64,000 nt of DNA from Planctomycetia bacterium. GTDB taxonomy: Bacteria > Planctomycetota > UBA8108 > UBA1146. Location: the NCBI GenBank assembly GCA_012269595.1, contig JAAXJX010000038.1, forward strand, positions 1 to 64,000, read 5' to 3'. Under the pieces are notes generated by a model, which saw only the letters and a list, made by a program, of their open reading frames with translations, was not told the origin of the DNA and ran no database searches. Positions 47,445 through 57,828 of the stretch are shown one piece after another. Numbering within the stretch: the stretch's first letter is position 1; each line of letters opens with the position of its first letter. Made by a program: the position numbers and the translations under genes.

Positions 47445-47569
47445 CAAAGGCCTTTCGTCAAACCATGGCGAAAAACAGGGCGGCTGTCCCATGGTTCCAG
47501 ATCAGATCTCACGTCTATGATCTTATCTGAAAATTACCACGCTTGCCGGGGGTCAGGAAGAAATCTGGA

Positions 47570-49396
47570 CTATTTGCGATCGAATCGCCGCTGTAATTCC
47601 TGCCACGAAATAAACAATTCAGACGGGCGGCCATGTGGACAGTTTTCTGGCTGAAAGGCTCTGTCTCTCGCCCGGACCAGATCCTCCTGCGCCTCAGGTG
47701 ACAATGGCTGACCCGCCTTGACCGCAGCTTTGCAGGCCATCGTCTGCAGCAGTCGCTCCCTGAGGTCCGGAAGCGGTGCTCCCGATGAAACCACCGGTTC
47801 CATCAGTGAGAGGATATCCCGGAGCAGATTGGCAGGTGATCGCCCCTCGAATCCATGGGGAACTGATCGGATCAATGCGACACCTTCGCCAAACTCTTCC
47901 GCCTGCAACCCCAATTCCGCAAGGGACTCGCGAGTTTCCACAAAGATGGTCCACTGCCGCGGATCAAGATTCACCGTTTCAGGAACCAGCAGCCCCTGGG
48001 TCGCTCCACCCTTTTCCCGTTGCTCGAGAATCTCTTCATAGAGCACCTTTTCATGGAGGGCATGCTGGTCGATCACCCTGAGGCCATCCTCTTCCTCGAG
48101 GATAAGGAACGCATCATTCACCTGAAAAACCCTGACCGATTCTCCGACCAGGTTGCCACTCCCGCCGGAGACCATTTTGTCTACAGGGATTCCGGTTCCA
48201 AATTCTGCGGACCCAGCGACAGAGGCATCAGCTTCCGTGACGATGGTCGAACCTTCTGCCACTGAATGCTCCGGAGAAAAACTGGAACTGGCAGGAGAGT
48301 AGACAGTGTTCTCATTCCCGAGAGACGCCGGCTGTACAACAGGACCCGGGTTTACAACAGGGAGGCCCGAAGGCGTCGACTGGGGTGCATCCATTTGCAG
48401 TTTCGGTACTGAACCCTCTTGCTCGAGGGTCGCCCTGATCGCCCTGCGAATGCGGCGATGAATTTCTTCCCGATTGCGGAATCGGACTTCCAGCTTGGAG
48501 GGATGAACATTGATATCCACCTCACCCGGGTCCACTTCCACTCCGACAACAGCCACAGGGAAAAATCCCGGAATCTGATAACCCCTGAACCCTTCCCTGA
48601 CACCATGCTGCAAGACCTTGTCCTTCAGGGTGCGCCCATTGAGAAAGGTCCAGATCCCATCCGAGTTTCTTCTTTGGACATCCGGCCTGGCAATCCAACC
48701 GCTGACCCCGTCCACCTCCAGAATCGGCAACATCCGGTCCTGCAGATCCTCACCCAATACCTCTGCGATACGCTGAGGAAGAGATTGATCCGCCGGATAT
48801 TTGAGAACCACCCGATCATCGTGACTCAGGCTGAAGGCAACATTGGGATGGGCCATCGCCGCTGCCTTGATGACGGCAGAGCAACGGGCAACTTCAGCGG
48901 AGTTGGACTTGAGAAACTTTCTTCTCGCGGGAACAGAGGAAAAAAGATCCTGCACCCGAATACGGGTGCCCGGACGCATCGCCACCGGCGAGGCCTCTTC
49001 GGTTTGACCATGGCGGCCGATGATCCGGTGAGCAACATCCGAGTCCGCAGTCCGGGAAGATATCTCGATCGTTGACACAGCGGACATACTCGACAGTGCT
49101 TCACCCCGGAATCCCAGGGTCAGGATTCGATCGAGTCCTTCTGCATCCCGCAATTTGGAAGTGGCATGACTGGCCAAAGCCAACGGTAACTGATCAGACT
49201 GTATTCCCTGACCGTCGTCCGTCACCTGAATGAGGCGTTTGCCACCCTCTTCCAACTCGACTTCGATACGCGTCGAACCGGCATCGAGGCAATTTTCAAT
49301 CAACTCTTTCACTACGGAGGCGGGACGTTCGATCACTTCTCCCGCTGCAATCTGATCGATGAGCAGTTGCGGCAGTTGCTGGATCTCACGACTCAT
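47570..49396 (-). CDS. mutL: DNA mismatch repair protein MutL with endonuclease motif
   Basis: 608 residues. The GHKL ATPase N-terminus has IAAGEVIERPASVVKELIENCLDAG, DDGQGI and TLGFRGEALSS. The linker (~330-420) is Ser/Pro/Val-rich. The C-terminal domain has DQHALHEKVLYEE (~443-455), the DQHAx2Ex4E nicking motif, plus the ACKAAVKAG and CPHGRPS motifs that complete the metal site. So this is an endonuclease-type MutL, as in bacteria without MutH. ATG 49396 follows GAGGGGG. mutS lies 43 kb away in the window. Confidence 0.96.
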   Translation of the reverse strand: MSREIQQLPQLLIDQIAAGEVIERPASVVKELIENCLDAGSTRIEVELEEGGKRLIQVTDDGQGIQSDQLPLALASHATSKLRDAEGLDRILTLGFRGEALSSMSAVSTIEISSRTADSDVAHRIIGRHGQTEEASPVAMRPGTRIRVQDLFSSVPARRKFLKSNSAEVARCSAVIKAAAMAHPNVAFSLSHDDRVVLKYPADQSLPQRIAEVLGEDLQDRMLPILEVDGVSGWIARPDVQRRNSDGIWTFLNGRTLKDKVLQHGVREGFRGYQIPGFFPVAVVGVEVDPGEVDINVHPSKLEVRFRNREEIHRRIRRAIRATLEQEGSVPKLQMDAPQSTPSGLPVVNPGPVVQPASLGNENTVYSPASSSFSPEHSVAEGSTIVTEADASVAGSAEFGTGIPVDKMVSGGSGNLVGESVRVFQVNDAFLILEEEDGLRVIDQHALHEKVLYEEILEQREKGGATQGLLVPETVNLDPRQWTIFVETRESLAELGLQAEEFGEGVALIRSVPHGFEGRSPANLLRDILSLMEPVVSSGAPLPDLRERLLQTMACKAAVKAGQPLSPEAQEDLVRARDRAFQPENCPHGRPSELFISWQELQRRFDRK

Positions 49397-49433
49397 GGTG
49401 CCCCCTCACAGGCTCTGTTTTTGGCCTCAGCGA

Positions 49434-50303
49434 CTAGACGGTTTTACGCTTGCTCTCTTCGTGGCGAATCGCACCTTCGAGAGTATTCTCCAGCAATTTG
49501 GCCACGGTCATCGGACCAACTCCCCCGGGAACCGGGGTGATACAAGCGGCTCTTTTGGAAGCGGATTCATAGTCCACGTCTCCCACAAGGCGACCATCGT
49601 CCAGTCGGTTGATTCCCACATCGATGACGGCGGCACCTTCCTTGATCCACTCGCCCTGGATCATTTCAGGAACACCCACTGCTGCGACAACGATGTCTGC
49701 CCTGCCCACATGAGCAGCAAGATCTTTCGTTCTGGAGTGACAGATGGTCACTGTCGCTCCCTCTGCAAGCAGGAGCTGCGCAGCCGGTTTGCCGACGATA
49801 TTGGAGCGACCGACAACCACCGCTTCCGCTCCGGACATCTCGACACCCGCAGATCGCAACAAATCGATGCAACCCAACGGAGTACAGGGAACAAAAGTGG
49901 GCTGTCCCACTGCCAAATGGCCGACATTCACGGGGTGGAATCCATCCGCATCTTTTTCTGGAAGGATTCTCAGCAACAGCGGCTCCGCATCCAAATGTGC
50001 GGGAAGAGGAAGCTGCAACAGAATCCCGTGAACATGGGGATCAGCATTGAGCTGATCGATCACTTCTTCCACCTGCTCCTGAGTCGCATTATCAGGAAGC
50101 TGATGATGGAAAGAACGAATCCCCACCTTTTCACAGGCACGTTCCTTGTTACGCACATAAACCGCACTGGCCGGATCACCGCCCACGAGGAGCACGCCCA
50201 GCCCGGGAGGATGTCCCGCTTGCTCTGTGAACTCACTGACCCTGCCCTTGAGTTCCTTGCGCAGCTGTTTCGCCCGCTCTTTGCCATCTATGACCTGTGC
50301 CAT
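49434..50303 (-). CDS. folD: Bifunctional methylenetetrahydrofolate dehydrogenase/cyclohydrolase
   Basis: 289 residues from ATG 50303 (GAGGAAGAG upstream). Family motifs: [14 protein letters not shown] with the catalytic Lys, [26 protein letters not shown] and [17 protein letters not shown] for NADP binding, and [19 protein letters not shown] near the end. It interconverts 5,10-methylene- and 10-formyl-THF for purine and formyl-methionine synthesis. It precedes mutL by 37 bp and follows moaC by 38 bp, all on the minus strand. Confidence 0.96.
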   Translation of the reverse strand: MAQVIDGKERAKQLRKELKGRVSEFTEQAGHPPGLGVLLVGGDPASAVYVRNKERACEKVGIRSFHHQLPDNATQEQVEEVIDQLNADPHVHGILLQLPLPAHLDAEPLLLRILPEKDADGFHPVNVGHLAVGQPTFVPCTPLGCIDLLRSAGVEMSGAEAVVVGRSNIVGKPAAQLLLAEGATVTICHSRTKDLAAHVGRADIVVAAVGVPEMIQGEWIKEGAAVIDVGINRLDDGRLVGDVDYESASKRAACITPVPGGVGPMTVAKLLENTLEGAIRHEESKRKTV

Positions 50304-50341
50304 ATCTCTCTTCCTCTTTTCAGGGCTCAACCCGTGAGCCG

Positions 50342-50827
50342 CTATGGACGGATCCAGTGACCGGATCGCCCCCCTGATTTTTCAAGCAGTTGGATCTGTC
50401 CGATCTCCATGCCCCTGTCGACCGCTTTGCACATGTCGTAAATCGTCAGCAGTCCGTTACTGACCGCAACGAGAGCTTCCATCTCGACCCCGGTTTTTGC
50501 CTGTACCCGGGTCTGAACACGCACTGTGATCCAGGCCTGATCTTCAGACCTGCCATAGTCCAGTTCGACATCGACATGATCCAGGGGCAACGGGTGACAC
50601 AACGGTATCAAACGGGATGTTTCCTTTGCACCCTGAACAGCCGCCAGTCGGGCAACGGTCAGCACGTCACCTTTTTCAACATCTCCGGCAACAATCAGAT
50701 CCAGAGTAGAAGGCTGCATGTGAATTCGACCTTCGGCAACTGCCCGGCGATCGGTGACAGCCTTGTCGCCGACATCGACCATGCTCGCTTCACCCTCCTC
50801 ATTGACGTGGGAAAGTTCATCGCTCAT
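50342..50827 (-). CDS. moaC: Cyclic pyranopterin monophosphate synthase MoaC
   Basis: 161 residues from ATG 50827 (AAGGGA ~8 nt upstream); the longer frame overlaps the polyprenyl synthase gene and is rejected. MoaC signatures are [46 protein letters not shown] and [16 protein letters not shown]. It acts in the first stage of molybdopterin synthesis with MoaA, which is not in the window; moeA and mobA are. It follows the polyprenyl synthase by 13 bp. Confidence 0.95.
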   Translation of the reverse strand: MSDELSHVNEEGEASMVDVGDKAVTDRRAVAEGRIHMQPSTLDLIVAGDVEKGDVLTVARLAAVQGAKETSRLIPLCHPLPLDHVDVELDYGRSEDQAWITVRVQTRVQAKTGVEMEALVAVSNGLLTIYDMCKAVDRGMEIGQIQLLEKSGGRSGHWIRP

Positions 50828-50840
50828 GAGCAGGTCCCTT

Positions 50841-51869
50841 CTATAGCTCACGCTGGAGGATGTACTCGGCGAGGTCCTCCAGTCTCTGACGCGCGGGCCC
50901 GGGATCGGCTGCAGCCCGCAGGGAATCCAGAGCATCCTGAATCACGGCTCTGGCCCGCTCCTTCACCTGTTCCATGATTCGGTGTTCAGCAAGCAGGTGG
51001 GCAATCTCTTGACGCTCTTTTGCGGCGTCCTCCGATTCATGACACGTTTTCAACAACTGCAACAGGTGGTCGCGACCACTCTGGTCGAGGGCTTCGCGAA
51101 GCATCAACACCGGCAGAGTCAGTTTGCCATTGCCCAGATCTGTTCCCAGAGACTTTCCGACCAACTCGGGGTCACCGACAAGATCCAGCGAATCGTCGAT
51201 AATCTGGAACGCCTCCCCCATCCGATTGCCGTAGCGCTCGAGTGCATCGGCCTGTTCAGGACTTGCACCGGACAGCATTGCGCCCAGCTTGCAGGAAAGG
51301 CCGTAGAGGATCGCTGTCTTGCGGTGAATGATCTCTTCGTATTGCTGAAGGGTCAGTTCAAGATTCCCGGCATTGCCAACCTGCATGATCTCACCGATGC
51401 AGATCTCCCGGGTACACTCCGCCAAAAGCCTCGCCGCACCCTCCACCTCTGTGGATATGACGAAACCCCGGGCATAAATGATGTCACCCAAAAGAATCGA
51501 TGCACGATCACCGTATCGGGTGTGGATCGTTTCCACCCTTCGCCGGACATCGGCCTGATCGAGAAGATCGTCATGGACCAGAGTAGCAGTGTGAATCAGC
51601 TCGACCACCGCCGCACAGCGGACGTGATCGGTGCGGATCTCACCGAAACAGCGGCCCGCGAGGAACACACATGCAGGTCGAATCTGCTTGCCCCGAAATT
51701 GGGAGAGGTGTTCGAGCAGTTCATGAACGTAGGGTTCGGCGGATTTGAACTCAGCAACGAGGTATTCACGCAACTTCTCCATGTCCCCGGCAATGGGTCC
51801 ATAGAGGTGCGCCAATACCTGCGATCTTCCGATCGGGCTCTCTTCCGCAGCGAGTCCCTCTGCGTTCAC
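50841..51869 (-). CDS. Trans-polyprenyl diphosphate synthase (octaprenyl/heptaprenyl type)
   Basis: 342 residues. The first Asp-rich motif is DDLLD at 100-104 and the second DDSLD at ~225-229; GKQIRPACVFLAG and HTATLVHDD are typical of long-chain all-trans prenyl synthases such as IspB/HepT. It extends farnesyl-PP to the quinone side chain; chain length cannot be read reliably. The GTG start at 51869 overlaps the stop of ald. Confidence 0.92.
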   Translation of the reverse strand: MNAEGLAAEESPIGRSQVLAHLYGPIAGDMEKLREYLVAEFKSAEPYVHELLEHLSQFRGKQIRPACVFLAGRCFGEIRTDHVRCAAVVELIHTATLVHDDLLDQADVRRRVETIHTRYGDRASILLGDIIYARGFVISTEVEGAARLLAECTREICIGEIMQVGNAGNLELTLQQYEEIIHRKTAILYGLSCKLGAMLSGASPEQADALERYGNRMGEAFQIIDDSLDLVGDPELVGKSLGTDLGNGKLTLPVLMLREALDQSGRDHLLQLLKTCHESEDAAKERQEIAHLLAEHRIMEQVKERARAVIQDALDSLRAAADPGPARQRLEDLAEYILQREL

Positions 51870-53008
51870 CGGACCGGCCCACCGATGGCAGGAAGATCAT
51901 CGATGGGATGCAACGGCAACTCGAATGCCTTGCTGACCCCGCGATGGAAAACCTTGCCGCCACAGACATTCAGGCCCTGTGCACGCAGAGGGTCGCGCTT
52001 GACAAAAGCTTCCAGTCCACTCTTTGCCAGGTCGACCAGATAAGGCTGGGTCGCGTTGGTCAGGGCAAAGGTCGACGTTCTGGAAACCGCTCCGGGCATG
52101 TTGGCAACACAGTAATGGACGACCCCGTCGACCACGTAAGTGGGTTCAGCGTGTGTGGTCGCACGACAGGTTTCAACACAGCCACCCTGGTCGACAGCGA
52201 CGTCGACAATGACGGAGCCTTCCGGCATCTCGGCGAGCCATTCTTTTGGCACCAGTACCGGCGCACGGTCTCCGGCGACAAGCACTGCGCCGACGACGAG
52301 ATCCGCTTGCTGAACCGCTTCCCGAATCGAGAAAGGAGTGGAGAAACAGGTATTGACGTTGGCCGGCATGGTGTCGTCGAGATAACGCAGGCGATCGAGA
52401 TCGATATCGAAGATCTTGACCCTTGCTCCCAGACCTGCAGCCATCTTGGCGGCATTTGATCCCACCACTCCACCGCCCAAAACCACGACTCTGCCCGGCT
52501 CCACACCCGGTACTCCGGGCATCAGGACTCCGCGTCCACCATTCTGTCTCTGAAGAACGGTCGCACCTGCAAGAACAGACATGCGGCCGGCGACTTCACT
52601 CATGGGAGTCAGAAGGGGCAAGGCTCCCCGGGAGTCTTCGATGGTCTCGTAGGCGATTGCTGCCACACCAGATTCGAGACAGGCATCCGTCAATTCTCTC
52701 GAAGCGGCGAAGTGGAAGTAGGTGAAGACGATCAGATCCGGTCTCAGATAGCCGTACTCTGAAGCAAGAGGCTCCTTGACCTTGACGACGATCTCCGAGC
52801 GTGACCAGACCTCGGAGGCCTCGGCAACCATCTCACAACCGGCGTCGATATATTCCTGATCCTGGATTCCACTGCCAAGGCCTGCGCCTTTCTCGACGAG
52901 GACCTTATGCCCTGCCTTCACGAGAAGGAATGCTCCGGAAGGAACGACGGAAACCCGTTGCTCCTGCTGTTTGATCTCCTTGGGAACACCGATGGTGCGG
53001 GAACTCAT
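51866..53008 (-). CDS. ald: Alanine dehydrogenase
   Basis: 380 residues from ATG 53008, with AAAGGAG 5-6 nt upstream (GTG 53014 is less likely). Motifs: [15 protein letters not shown] at the N-terminus, [25 protein letters not shown] and the Rossmann [17 protein letters not shown] (~168-184), then [10 protein letters not shown] and [18 protein letters not shown]. It reversibly oxidises alanine to pyruvate and ammonia with NAD. The leader upstream is long and structured (see 53009-53342). Confidence 0.96.
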   Translation of the reverse strand: MSSRTIGVPKEIKQQEQRVSVVPSGAFLLVKAGHKVLVEKGAGLGSGIQDQEYIDAGCEMVAEASEVWSRSEIVVKVKEPLASEYGYLRPDLIVFTYFHFAASRELTDACLESGVAAIAYETIEDSRGALPLLTPMSEVAGRMSVLAGATVLQRQNGGRGVLMPGVPGVEPGRVVVLGGGVVGSNAAKMAAGLGARVKIFDIDLDRLRYLDDTMPANVNTCFSTPFSIREAVQQADLVVGAVLVAGDRAPVLVPKEWLAEMPEGSVIVDVAVDQGGCVETCRATTHAEPTYVVDGVVHYCVANMPGAVSRTSTFALTNATQPYLVDLAKSGLEAFVKRDPLRAQGLNVCGGKVFHRGVSKAFELPLHPIDDLPAIGGPVR

Positions 53009-53342
53009 GCTCACTCCTTTGGGAATGGTGTTTTCATTGGTCAGGGTCAGGGTTCATTCCCCGGCGGCTTTCAACAACCGGCATTCTTGAAGGGGACGGT
53101 CCCACCGGTGATCTCTCTCCAGAGCCATCTTCGGCTCTTGAAAGATCCTGACCGGGCGACCCGGACCGAACCCGGATTTTATGGGGGCCACCCTGAAGTG
53201 ACAAGCGATGGCGAGCCCTCCAGGGCAGGAAGAAGGCGAATTCTTCACGAAAATGGCAACTCCGTCTGGATGACCCTCTTCAGAGCACCGATGCTGACAA
53301 CGATGACGGCATACACGGGCAGTGCCGGGAAAGGGTCCAGAG
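53009..53342. other. 334-bp divergent region between ald and nadD with structured leader
   Basis: The ald side carries several stem-forming stretches, including a strong hairpin at 53110-53147 and GC-rich repeats of CCGG-type around 53152-53175. I checked it by eye for a glycine riboswitch (ald can be preceded by one) and found GGAGAG but not the CCGAAGG and CUCAGG elements in the right order, so no class is assigned. No convincing gene; a 64-codon frame at 53054-53248 (-) has no ribosome site. Confidence 0.4.
53110..53147 (-). promoter_or_regulatory. Stable hairpin in the ald leader
   Basis: On the minus strand GATCTTTC pairs with GAGAGATC (8 bp with one G-U) and AGAGCC with GGCTCT (6 bp) around a GAAGAT loop, with a small internal loop between the stems. 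It lies about 100-140 nt before the ald start and is not followed by a U-run, so it is a leader structure rather than a terminator. Confidence 0.4.
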
Positions 53343-54029
53343 TTGGGAAACCCCCCTCCAAATGATGACTCCGCTTCTGCTGTCGCCCTTTTGGGGGGAG
53401 TCTTTGACCCTCCGCATCAGGGGCACATCGATATCGGTCATTCCGCTTTGCAACTGGAAGCGGTCGGTGAAGTGATCTGGATCCCCTGTGCCAGAATCCC
53501 CCACCACAAATCCTCACCAGTGGCCCCCGCGGAAGCACGTTTGCAAATGGTTGAGCGCATCTGTGCCGAGATCGATGGCTTTACCGTGGATGACGTCGAG
53601 TTCCATCGTCAGGGCCCCTCCTACACGGTGGATACCGTTCGCAGTCTGTCGCAACGATTTGGTGACAGACCCCTGCTCTGGATCATCGGCGCCGACAATG
53701 CCGACAAGATCGCCCAGTGGAGATCTGCAGAAGAACTGTGGCAAATGGCGATCCCCGTGGTCGCTCCACGACCGGGAGTGGCGGCTGGAACCACAGAAAG
53801 CACTGCTCTGGTCAGGGAGGATTTCCCCTTCATCGACGAAGAGCGCTGGCAGCAGTTTCTGCGCTGGCAGTTGCCACCCGCTTCGGGGGAAATCTCTTCC
53901 AGTGAAATCCGCTCTCGATTGGCCCAAGCAGAAGAACCTCGATCCGTGATCGCTGAACACCCCGGAATTCCTGAGATCCTCAGAGATTTCCTGCTTCAGG
54001 GCGGCTGGTATCACACTTCTTCTGATTAG
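53343..54029 (+). CDS. nadD: Nicotinate-nucleotide adenylyltransferase NadD
   Basis: 228 residues from TTG 53343, chosen because AAAGGG lies ~7 nt upstream; a GTG at 53322 would add 7 residues without a ribosome site. Motifs: LLGGVFDPPHQGHIDIG (the GGxFDPxHxGH nucleotidyltransferase signature), IPHHKS, SYTVDTVRSL and ISSSEIRSRL (the ISSTxIR motif). It makes deamido-NAD from nicotinate mononucleotide. Confidence 0.94.
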   Translation: MGNPPPNDDSASAVALLGGVFDPPHQGHIDIGHSALQLEAVGEVIWIPCARIPHHKSSPVAPAEARLQMVERICAEIDGFTVDDVEFHRQGPSYTVDTVRSLSQRFGDRPLLWIIGADNADKIAQWRSAEELWQMAIPVVAPRPGVAAGTTESTALVREDFPFIDEERWQQFLRWQLPPASGEISSSEIRSRLAQAEEPRSVIAEHPGIPEILRDFLLQGGWYHTSSD

Positions 54030-54108
54030 CTCGCCGGGATCAACTTGATTCACCGTCATCTGACGGCACCATCGGGGGAGTTAACAGAAAACCGGAAGGA
54101 ACCGGAAG

Positions 54109-55404
54109 ATGTCGAGAACACGCGTCAAAGACCTGCTGAACCACACCGGTGAAGACGTCACCCTCAAGGGGTGGCTTTACAACCGTCGGTCATCCAAGAA
54201 ATTTCACTTCGTTCTTTTGAGAGACGGATCCGGCATCGTCCAATGCATCGTCACCAAAGCAGAGATGGATGAAGAGGCCTTTGAGGCCATCGGCAAGATC
54301 CCCTACGAATCTGCCATCGAAATCCGGGGCAAGGCCAACGCCGATGAGCGCTCCCCTGGTGGAGTGGAAATTCACGCCTCCGCGGTGGAGGTCATCAGCG
54401 AAGCGGAAGAGTACCCCATCTCCAAACAGGAGCATGGCCCTGATTTCCTTCTCTCCCACCGTCACCTTTGGCTGCGATCCAAAAAACAGGTCGCTATCAT
54501 GCACATCCGCAATGAAGTGCTGAAAACGATTCGTGATGACATGCATGAGCGTGGATTCCACTGCATCGACGCCCCCGTCTTCACACCCAACTCCTGCGAA
54601 GGCACCAGCACGCTCTTTGAAGTCGACTACTTTGATGATGAAAAGGCTTATCTGACACAGAGTGGCCAGCTTTACATGGAAGCTGCAGCGATGGCTCTGG
54701 GAGATGTCTACTGTCTGGGTCCCACATTCAGAGCTGAAAAATCAAAGACGCGGCGGCATCTGACCGAATTCTGGATGTTCGAGCCGGAGATGGCATTTGC
54801 CGGGATCGATGAAGTCATGGATCTGGCAGAGGCAATGCTCCAGAAAATCGCCGCCAACGTGCTCGAGAACTGTCAGGCCGATCTGGAAGTTCTCGAACGC
54901 GATACCGATCAACTGCGCAAAGCTCTCGCACCCTTCCCGAGGATCTCCTACTCGGAGGCGGTCGAGCGGCTGAATGACGAAGGCCACCCTTTCGAGTGGG
55001 GCGGCGATCTCGGAGCACCCGACGAGACCAAGATTTCTTCCTGGTTTGACACCCCGGTGATGGTTCACCGTTACCCCGAAGCGGTCAAAGCGTTCTATAT
55101 GAAACGCGATCCACAGGATTCCAGAGTGGCCCTGGGCGTCGATGTCCTTGCACCCGAGGGTTATGGCGAAATCATCGGTGGTGGCCAGCGGGAAGAATGC
55201 CTCGAAACCCTCTTGGGCCGAATCAATGAACATGAGCTCGACCCGGAAGATTTTGCTTGGTATCTGGATTTGCGCCGCTATGGGTCTGTTCCCCACGGAG
55301 GCTTCGGCCTTGGCGTAGAGAGAACGGTCTGCTGGCTGGCGGGAATTGAGCATGTCAGGGAATGTATCCCCTTTCCGCGCATGCTTTATCGGATCTACCC
55401 CTAG
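54109..55404 (+). CDS. asnS: Asparaginyl-tRNA synthetase
   Basis: 431 residues, slightly shorter than E. coli AsnS (466). The N-terminal OB domain binds the anticodon ([24 protein letters not shown]). The class II core has [24 protein letters not shown] (motif 2) and [16 protein letters not shown] (motif 3). [16 protein letters not shown] and [13 protein letters not shown] support Asn rather than Asp or Lys specificity. GGAAGGAACCGGAAG lies directly before the ATG at 54109. Follows nadD after 79 bp. Confidence 0.95.
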   Translation: MSRTRVKDLLNHTGEDVTLKGWLYNRRSSKKFHFVLLRDGSGIVQCIVTKAEMDEEAFEAIGKIPYESAIEIRGKANADERSPGGVEIHASAVEVISEAEEYPISKQEHGPDFLLSHRHLWLRSKKQVAIMHIRNEVLKTIRDDMHERGFHCIDAPVFTPNSCEGTSTLFEVDYFDDEKAYLTQSGQLYMEAAAMALGDVYCLGPTFRAEKSKTRRHLTEFWMFEPEMAFAGIDEVMDLAEAMLQKIAANVLENCQADLEVLERDTDQLRKALAPFPRISYSEAVERLNDEGHPFEWGGDLGAPDETKISSWFDTPVMVHRYPEAVKAFYMKRDPQDSRVALGVDVLAPEGYGEIIGGGQREECLETLLGRINEHELDPEDFAWYLDLRRYGSVPHGGFGLGVERTVCWLAGIEHVRECIPFPRMLYRIYP

Positions 55405-55409
55405 CACCC

Positions 55410-55437
55410 TTGCCTGCCTCTACAGGATCGATACAAT
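55410..55437 (+). promoter_or_regulatory. Putative sigma70-type promoter for the first dockerin gene of the right-hand cluster
   Basis: TTGCCT (55410-55415) and TACAAT (55432-55437) are separated by 16 bp, starting just after the asnS stop. This would give a leader of about 140 nt before the ATG at 55588. Only the sequence match supports it. Confidence 0.45.
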
Positions 55438-55587
55438 GAGGTTTACATTCAGGGATGTATGTTCTGAAAGTCTCGATGGAATATTCAGGCTTCAGGACTG
55501 CTACCGGACTTCCCCCGCCTTGGGGTCCGTGACCTGAATTCCGGGACTTCTGAGACCCCCGGCCCCCACTTCATGAGAGGCAAGAGC

Positions 55588-57651
55588 ATGTCAGAGATGC
55601 AATTCGGATCAAGACGTCGATCAGTCATGATTACCGGTACCCTGGCTTCTCTGGTTTGGCTCATCCTTTTGATCCCAGCCACCCCCTCTCATGCACAGAA
55701 TGGTGCGATTCTTCAGCAAACCACGGCCTGTGGTACCAACCCGAAAAGCACTGATTTGACGGTTCGCACCTCCGATGGAACTGTCTGGGGTATCGATGCC
55801 ACCAGCGGCAAAATTTGTGTCTACACCACCGCTGGAACCCTTGCCCTGACCAACATGATCGACCATCCGGTGGGCGCAGCGCAGGCTCCACTCTTCCAGC
55901 CCCAGTGCTCGGGAATCAGTTACTCTGCTGCTACAGACACCTTCTGGATCCTCAACTCGACCGGACTGGAACTCTCCGAGATGGACCCCGCCGGCAACCA
56001 ATTGGGTGCACCAGTCAGTATTCAGGCTTCCACAACCCTGACCGGCCTTGCTCTCAACCCGTTGGACGGCCACCTCTGGACCCTGAATACACAGGACAAC
56101 ACGGCTCTTGAAATTGACCCCCTCGACGGCTCAATTCTCTCGACACTCCCACTTCCCGGTTCGCCGGTCCGTTACAGTTCAGGTCTCGATATCCGCTTCG
56201 ATAACAGCCAGGCCGTGCTCGACTTCACGTACGGCGATGTTTTTGACGCCGGAATTTCCGAAGTCCGCAGTGTCAATCTCACGACCGGATCACTCTCCTG
56301 TTATCAGGTCGATCTGAATCAGATTGAATCGGGAGATTCTCTTTTGGGAATTGCCGTCAGTGGCTCCTCCACCTACGTCACAACCTGTTGCACGGTTTAT
56401 CAGGTCGACTCGATTCAAAACAGCCTGCTGGCCGTTGCAGACCTGCAGGGACTCGTCGACGGTGAAGGTAATCTGACACTCGACTGGCGCAACTGTGGTC
56501 CGGGTACCAACGGCATATACAACTCGATTCGCATTACCCGCAACGGCGCCATCATCGACACCATCAGTGGGTCTGCAAATAACTGGACCGACACTTCACC
56601 CCCTGCTGAAGCCGATATCCTTTATCAGGTTCAGGGCGTCGTCGGATCCAACCTCGCGACTTCCTCGATTTCCCTGAGCAATGCTGCAGGTGGACTTTCA
56701 CAGGTTCTCTCCGTTCCCGGATTTTATCCCAGAGATCTGGCCTATGATCCTGAGCAGGATGATCTCTATGTGACGGACAGTTTCTCCAGCGAAATCCGTG
56801 TCTTCGGTTCTGATCTGGTGCAAAAACGCGTGATCGACACCGGGCTCGCCAATCTTCGTGGAATCGGCTACAACACCCTCCTCGATGTCCTTTTGGTCAG
56901 CAGGGCAAACAGCAGTCTGGTGACCTTTGTCGAGCCGACGACCGGAACTCCCCTGTCTTCATTCCCCAGCTCCAGTTCTGATATTACCTCGATTTCCTAC
57001 GACTCCTCCGCAGATGACTGGCTTCTCTTTCGTAACACCGGCGGCCCCGATGCAGAAGTCTTGCGCATGGAAGCGGCCGATGGCCTCGAAGGAAATCCTC
57101 TGGGCACCATCTCTCCGCCCCAGACTTCCGGACTGGTTCTCAGCAATGGCATGGCTTCCCTCGATGACGGAACCCTGCTGCTTGGAATTGATGCAGCAGG
57201 AATCGGATCGAGTGTCAGCCAGCTGACCTCTTTCGGATTCCCCCTCGCATACAGCATGCCCATGGGAGCGATTGGTAATTCTCTCCAGTTGCTCAATAAT
57301 TCATGGACCGGTCTCGAAGACATCGGAAGCTCCGTCGTCATCGCCGGAAATGCGACCAGTTCTCTCTACAAACTGATCCTCGTCAGTGACGGCCCTGATT
57401 TCCTGCGGGGAGATTCGGACAGCAACAACCTCGTCAACCTCGCCGACGCCATTTACACCGCCATCTGGCTCTATTCCGGAGGCACGACTCCCTCCTGCAT
57501 GGATGCGGTCGACGCCAATGACGATGGCAGGTTGGACATATCTGATCCGTTGTACACCTTGCTCTATCTATTTGCCGGATCTGCCCCACCTCCCATTCCA
57601 TTCCCTCTTTCGGGAGAAGATCCCACCTTCCTCGACAACCTCGGTTGTTAA
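55588..57651 (+). CDS. Secreted beta-propeller-like protein with C-terminal dockerin-type repeats
   Basis: 687 residues from ATG 55588 (GAGAGG 8 nt upstream; ATG 55573 has no site). A signal peptide of ~37 residues ends SHAQ. Residues ~50-260 and ~380-590 contain repeated short strands with DGTVWGIDA, LNPLDGHLWTLN, DPEQDDLYVTDSFSSEIRV and SYDSSADDWLLF, the pattern of beta-propeller blades; an FN3-like segment lies between (LDWRNCGPGTNGIYNSI). Residues ~605-672 are the dockerin-like pair (RGDSDSNNLVNLADAIY; DANDDGRLDISDPLYTLLYLF). First gene of the five-gene tandem set; probably extracellular. Confidence 0.85.
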   Translation: MSEMQFGSRRRSVMITGTLASLVWLILLIPATPSHAQNGAILQQTTACGTNPKSTDLTVRTSDGTVWGIDATSGKICVYTTAGTLALTNMIDHPVGAAQAPLFQPQCSGISYSAATDTFWILNSTGLELSEMDPAGNQLGAPVSIQASTTLTGLALNPLDGHLWTLNTQDNTALEIDPLDGSILSTLPLPGSPVRYSSGLDIRFDNSQAVLDFTYGDVFDAGISEVRSVNLTTGSLSCYQVDLNQIESGDSLLGIAVSGSSTYVTTCCTVYQVDSIQNSLLAVADLQGLVDGEGNLTLDWRNCGPGTNGIYNSIRITRNGAIIDTISGSANNWTDTSPPAEADILYQVQGVVGSNLATSSISLSNAAGGLSQVLSVPGFYPRDLAYDPEQDDLYVTDSFSSEIRVFGSDLVQKRVIDTGLANLRGIGYNTLLDVLLVSRANSSLVTFVEPTTGTPLSSFPSSSSDITSISYDSSADDWLLFRNTGGPDAEVLRMEAADGLEGNPLGTISPPQTSGLVLSNGMASLDDGTLLLGIDAAGIGSSVSQLTSFGFPLAYSMPMGAIGNSLQLLNNSWTGLEDIGSSVVIAGNATSSLYKLILVSDGPDFLRGDSDSNNLVNLADAIYTAIWLYSGGTTPSCMDAVDANDDGRLDISDPLYTLLYLFAGSAPPPIPFPLSGEDPTFLDNLGC

Positions 57652-57659
57652 TCAACCGA
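57641..57659 (+). other. Hairpin overlapping the stop codon of the propeller-dockerin gene
   Basis: TCGGTTG-TTAAT-CAACCGA forms a 7-bp stem whose loop contains the TAA stop (57649-57651). No U-run follows, so termination is uncertain. A TTGACA hexamer lies at 57663-57668, but no well-spaced -10 box was found. Confidence 0.35.
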
Positions 57660-57828
57660 AAGTTGACATAGACCCCTCTGTTAATAAACTTTGTATATCT
57701 CTCTTGCTGAGAGACACCGCCCGACTTGCACCGCAAGCAAGCATGGTGGGGAAGAGTCTTGTGCCAGATTACCTGACACAAGGGGGAAGATATTCATGCG
57801 GGGGCCTCCCAGGAGGCAAGCAGAGGAG

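Noticed and set aside
53009-53342. Glycine riboswitch before ald
   Set aside because: GGAGAG is present, but the CCGAAGG and CUCAGG elements are not found in the proper order and spacing.
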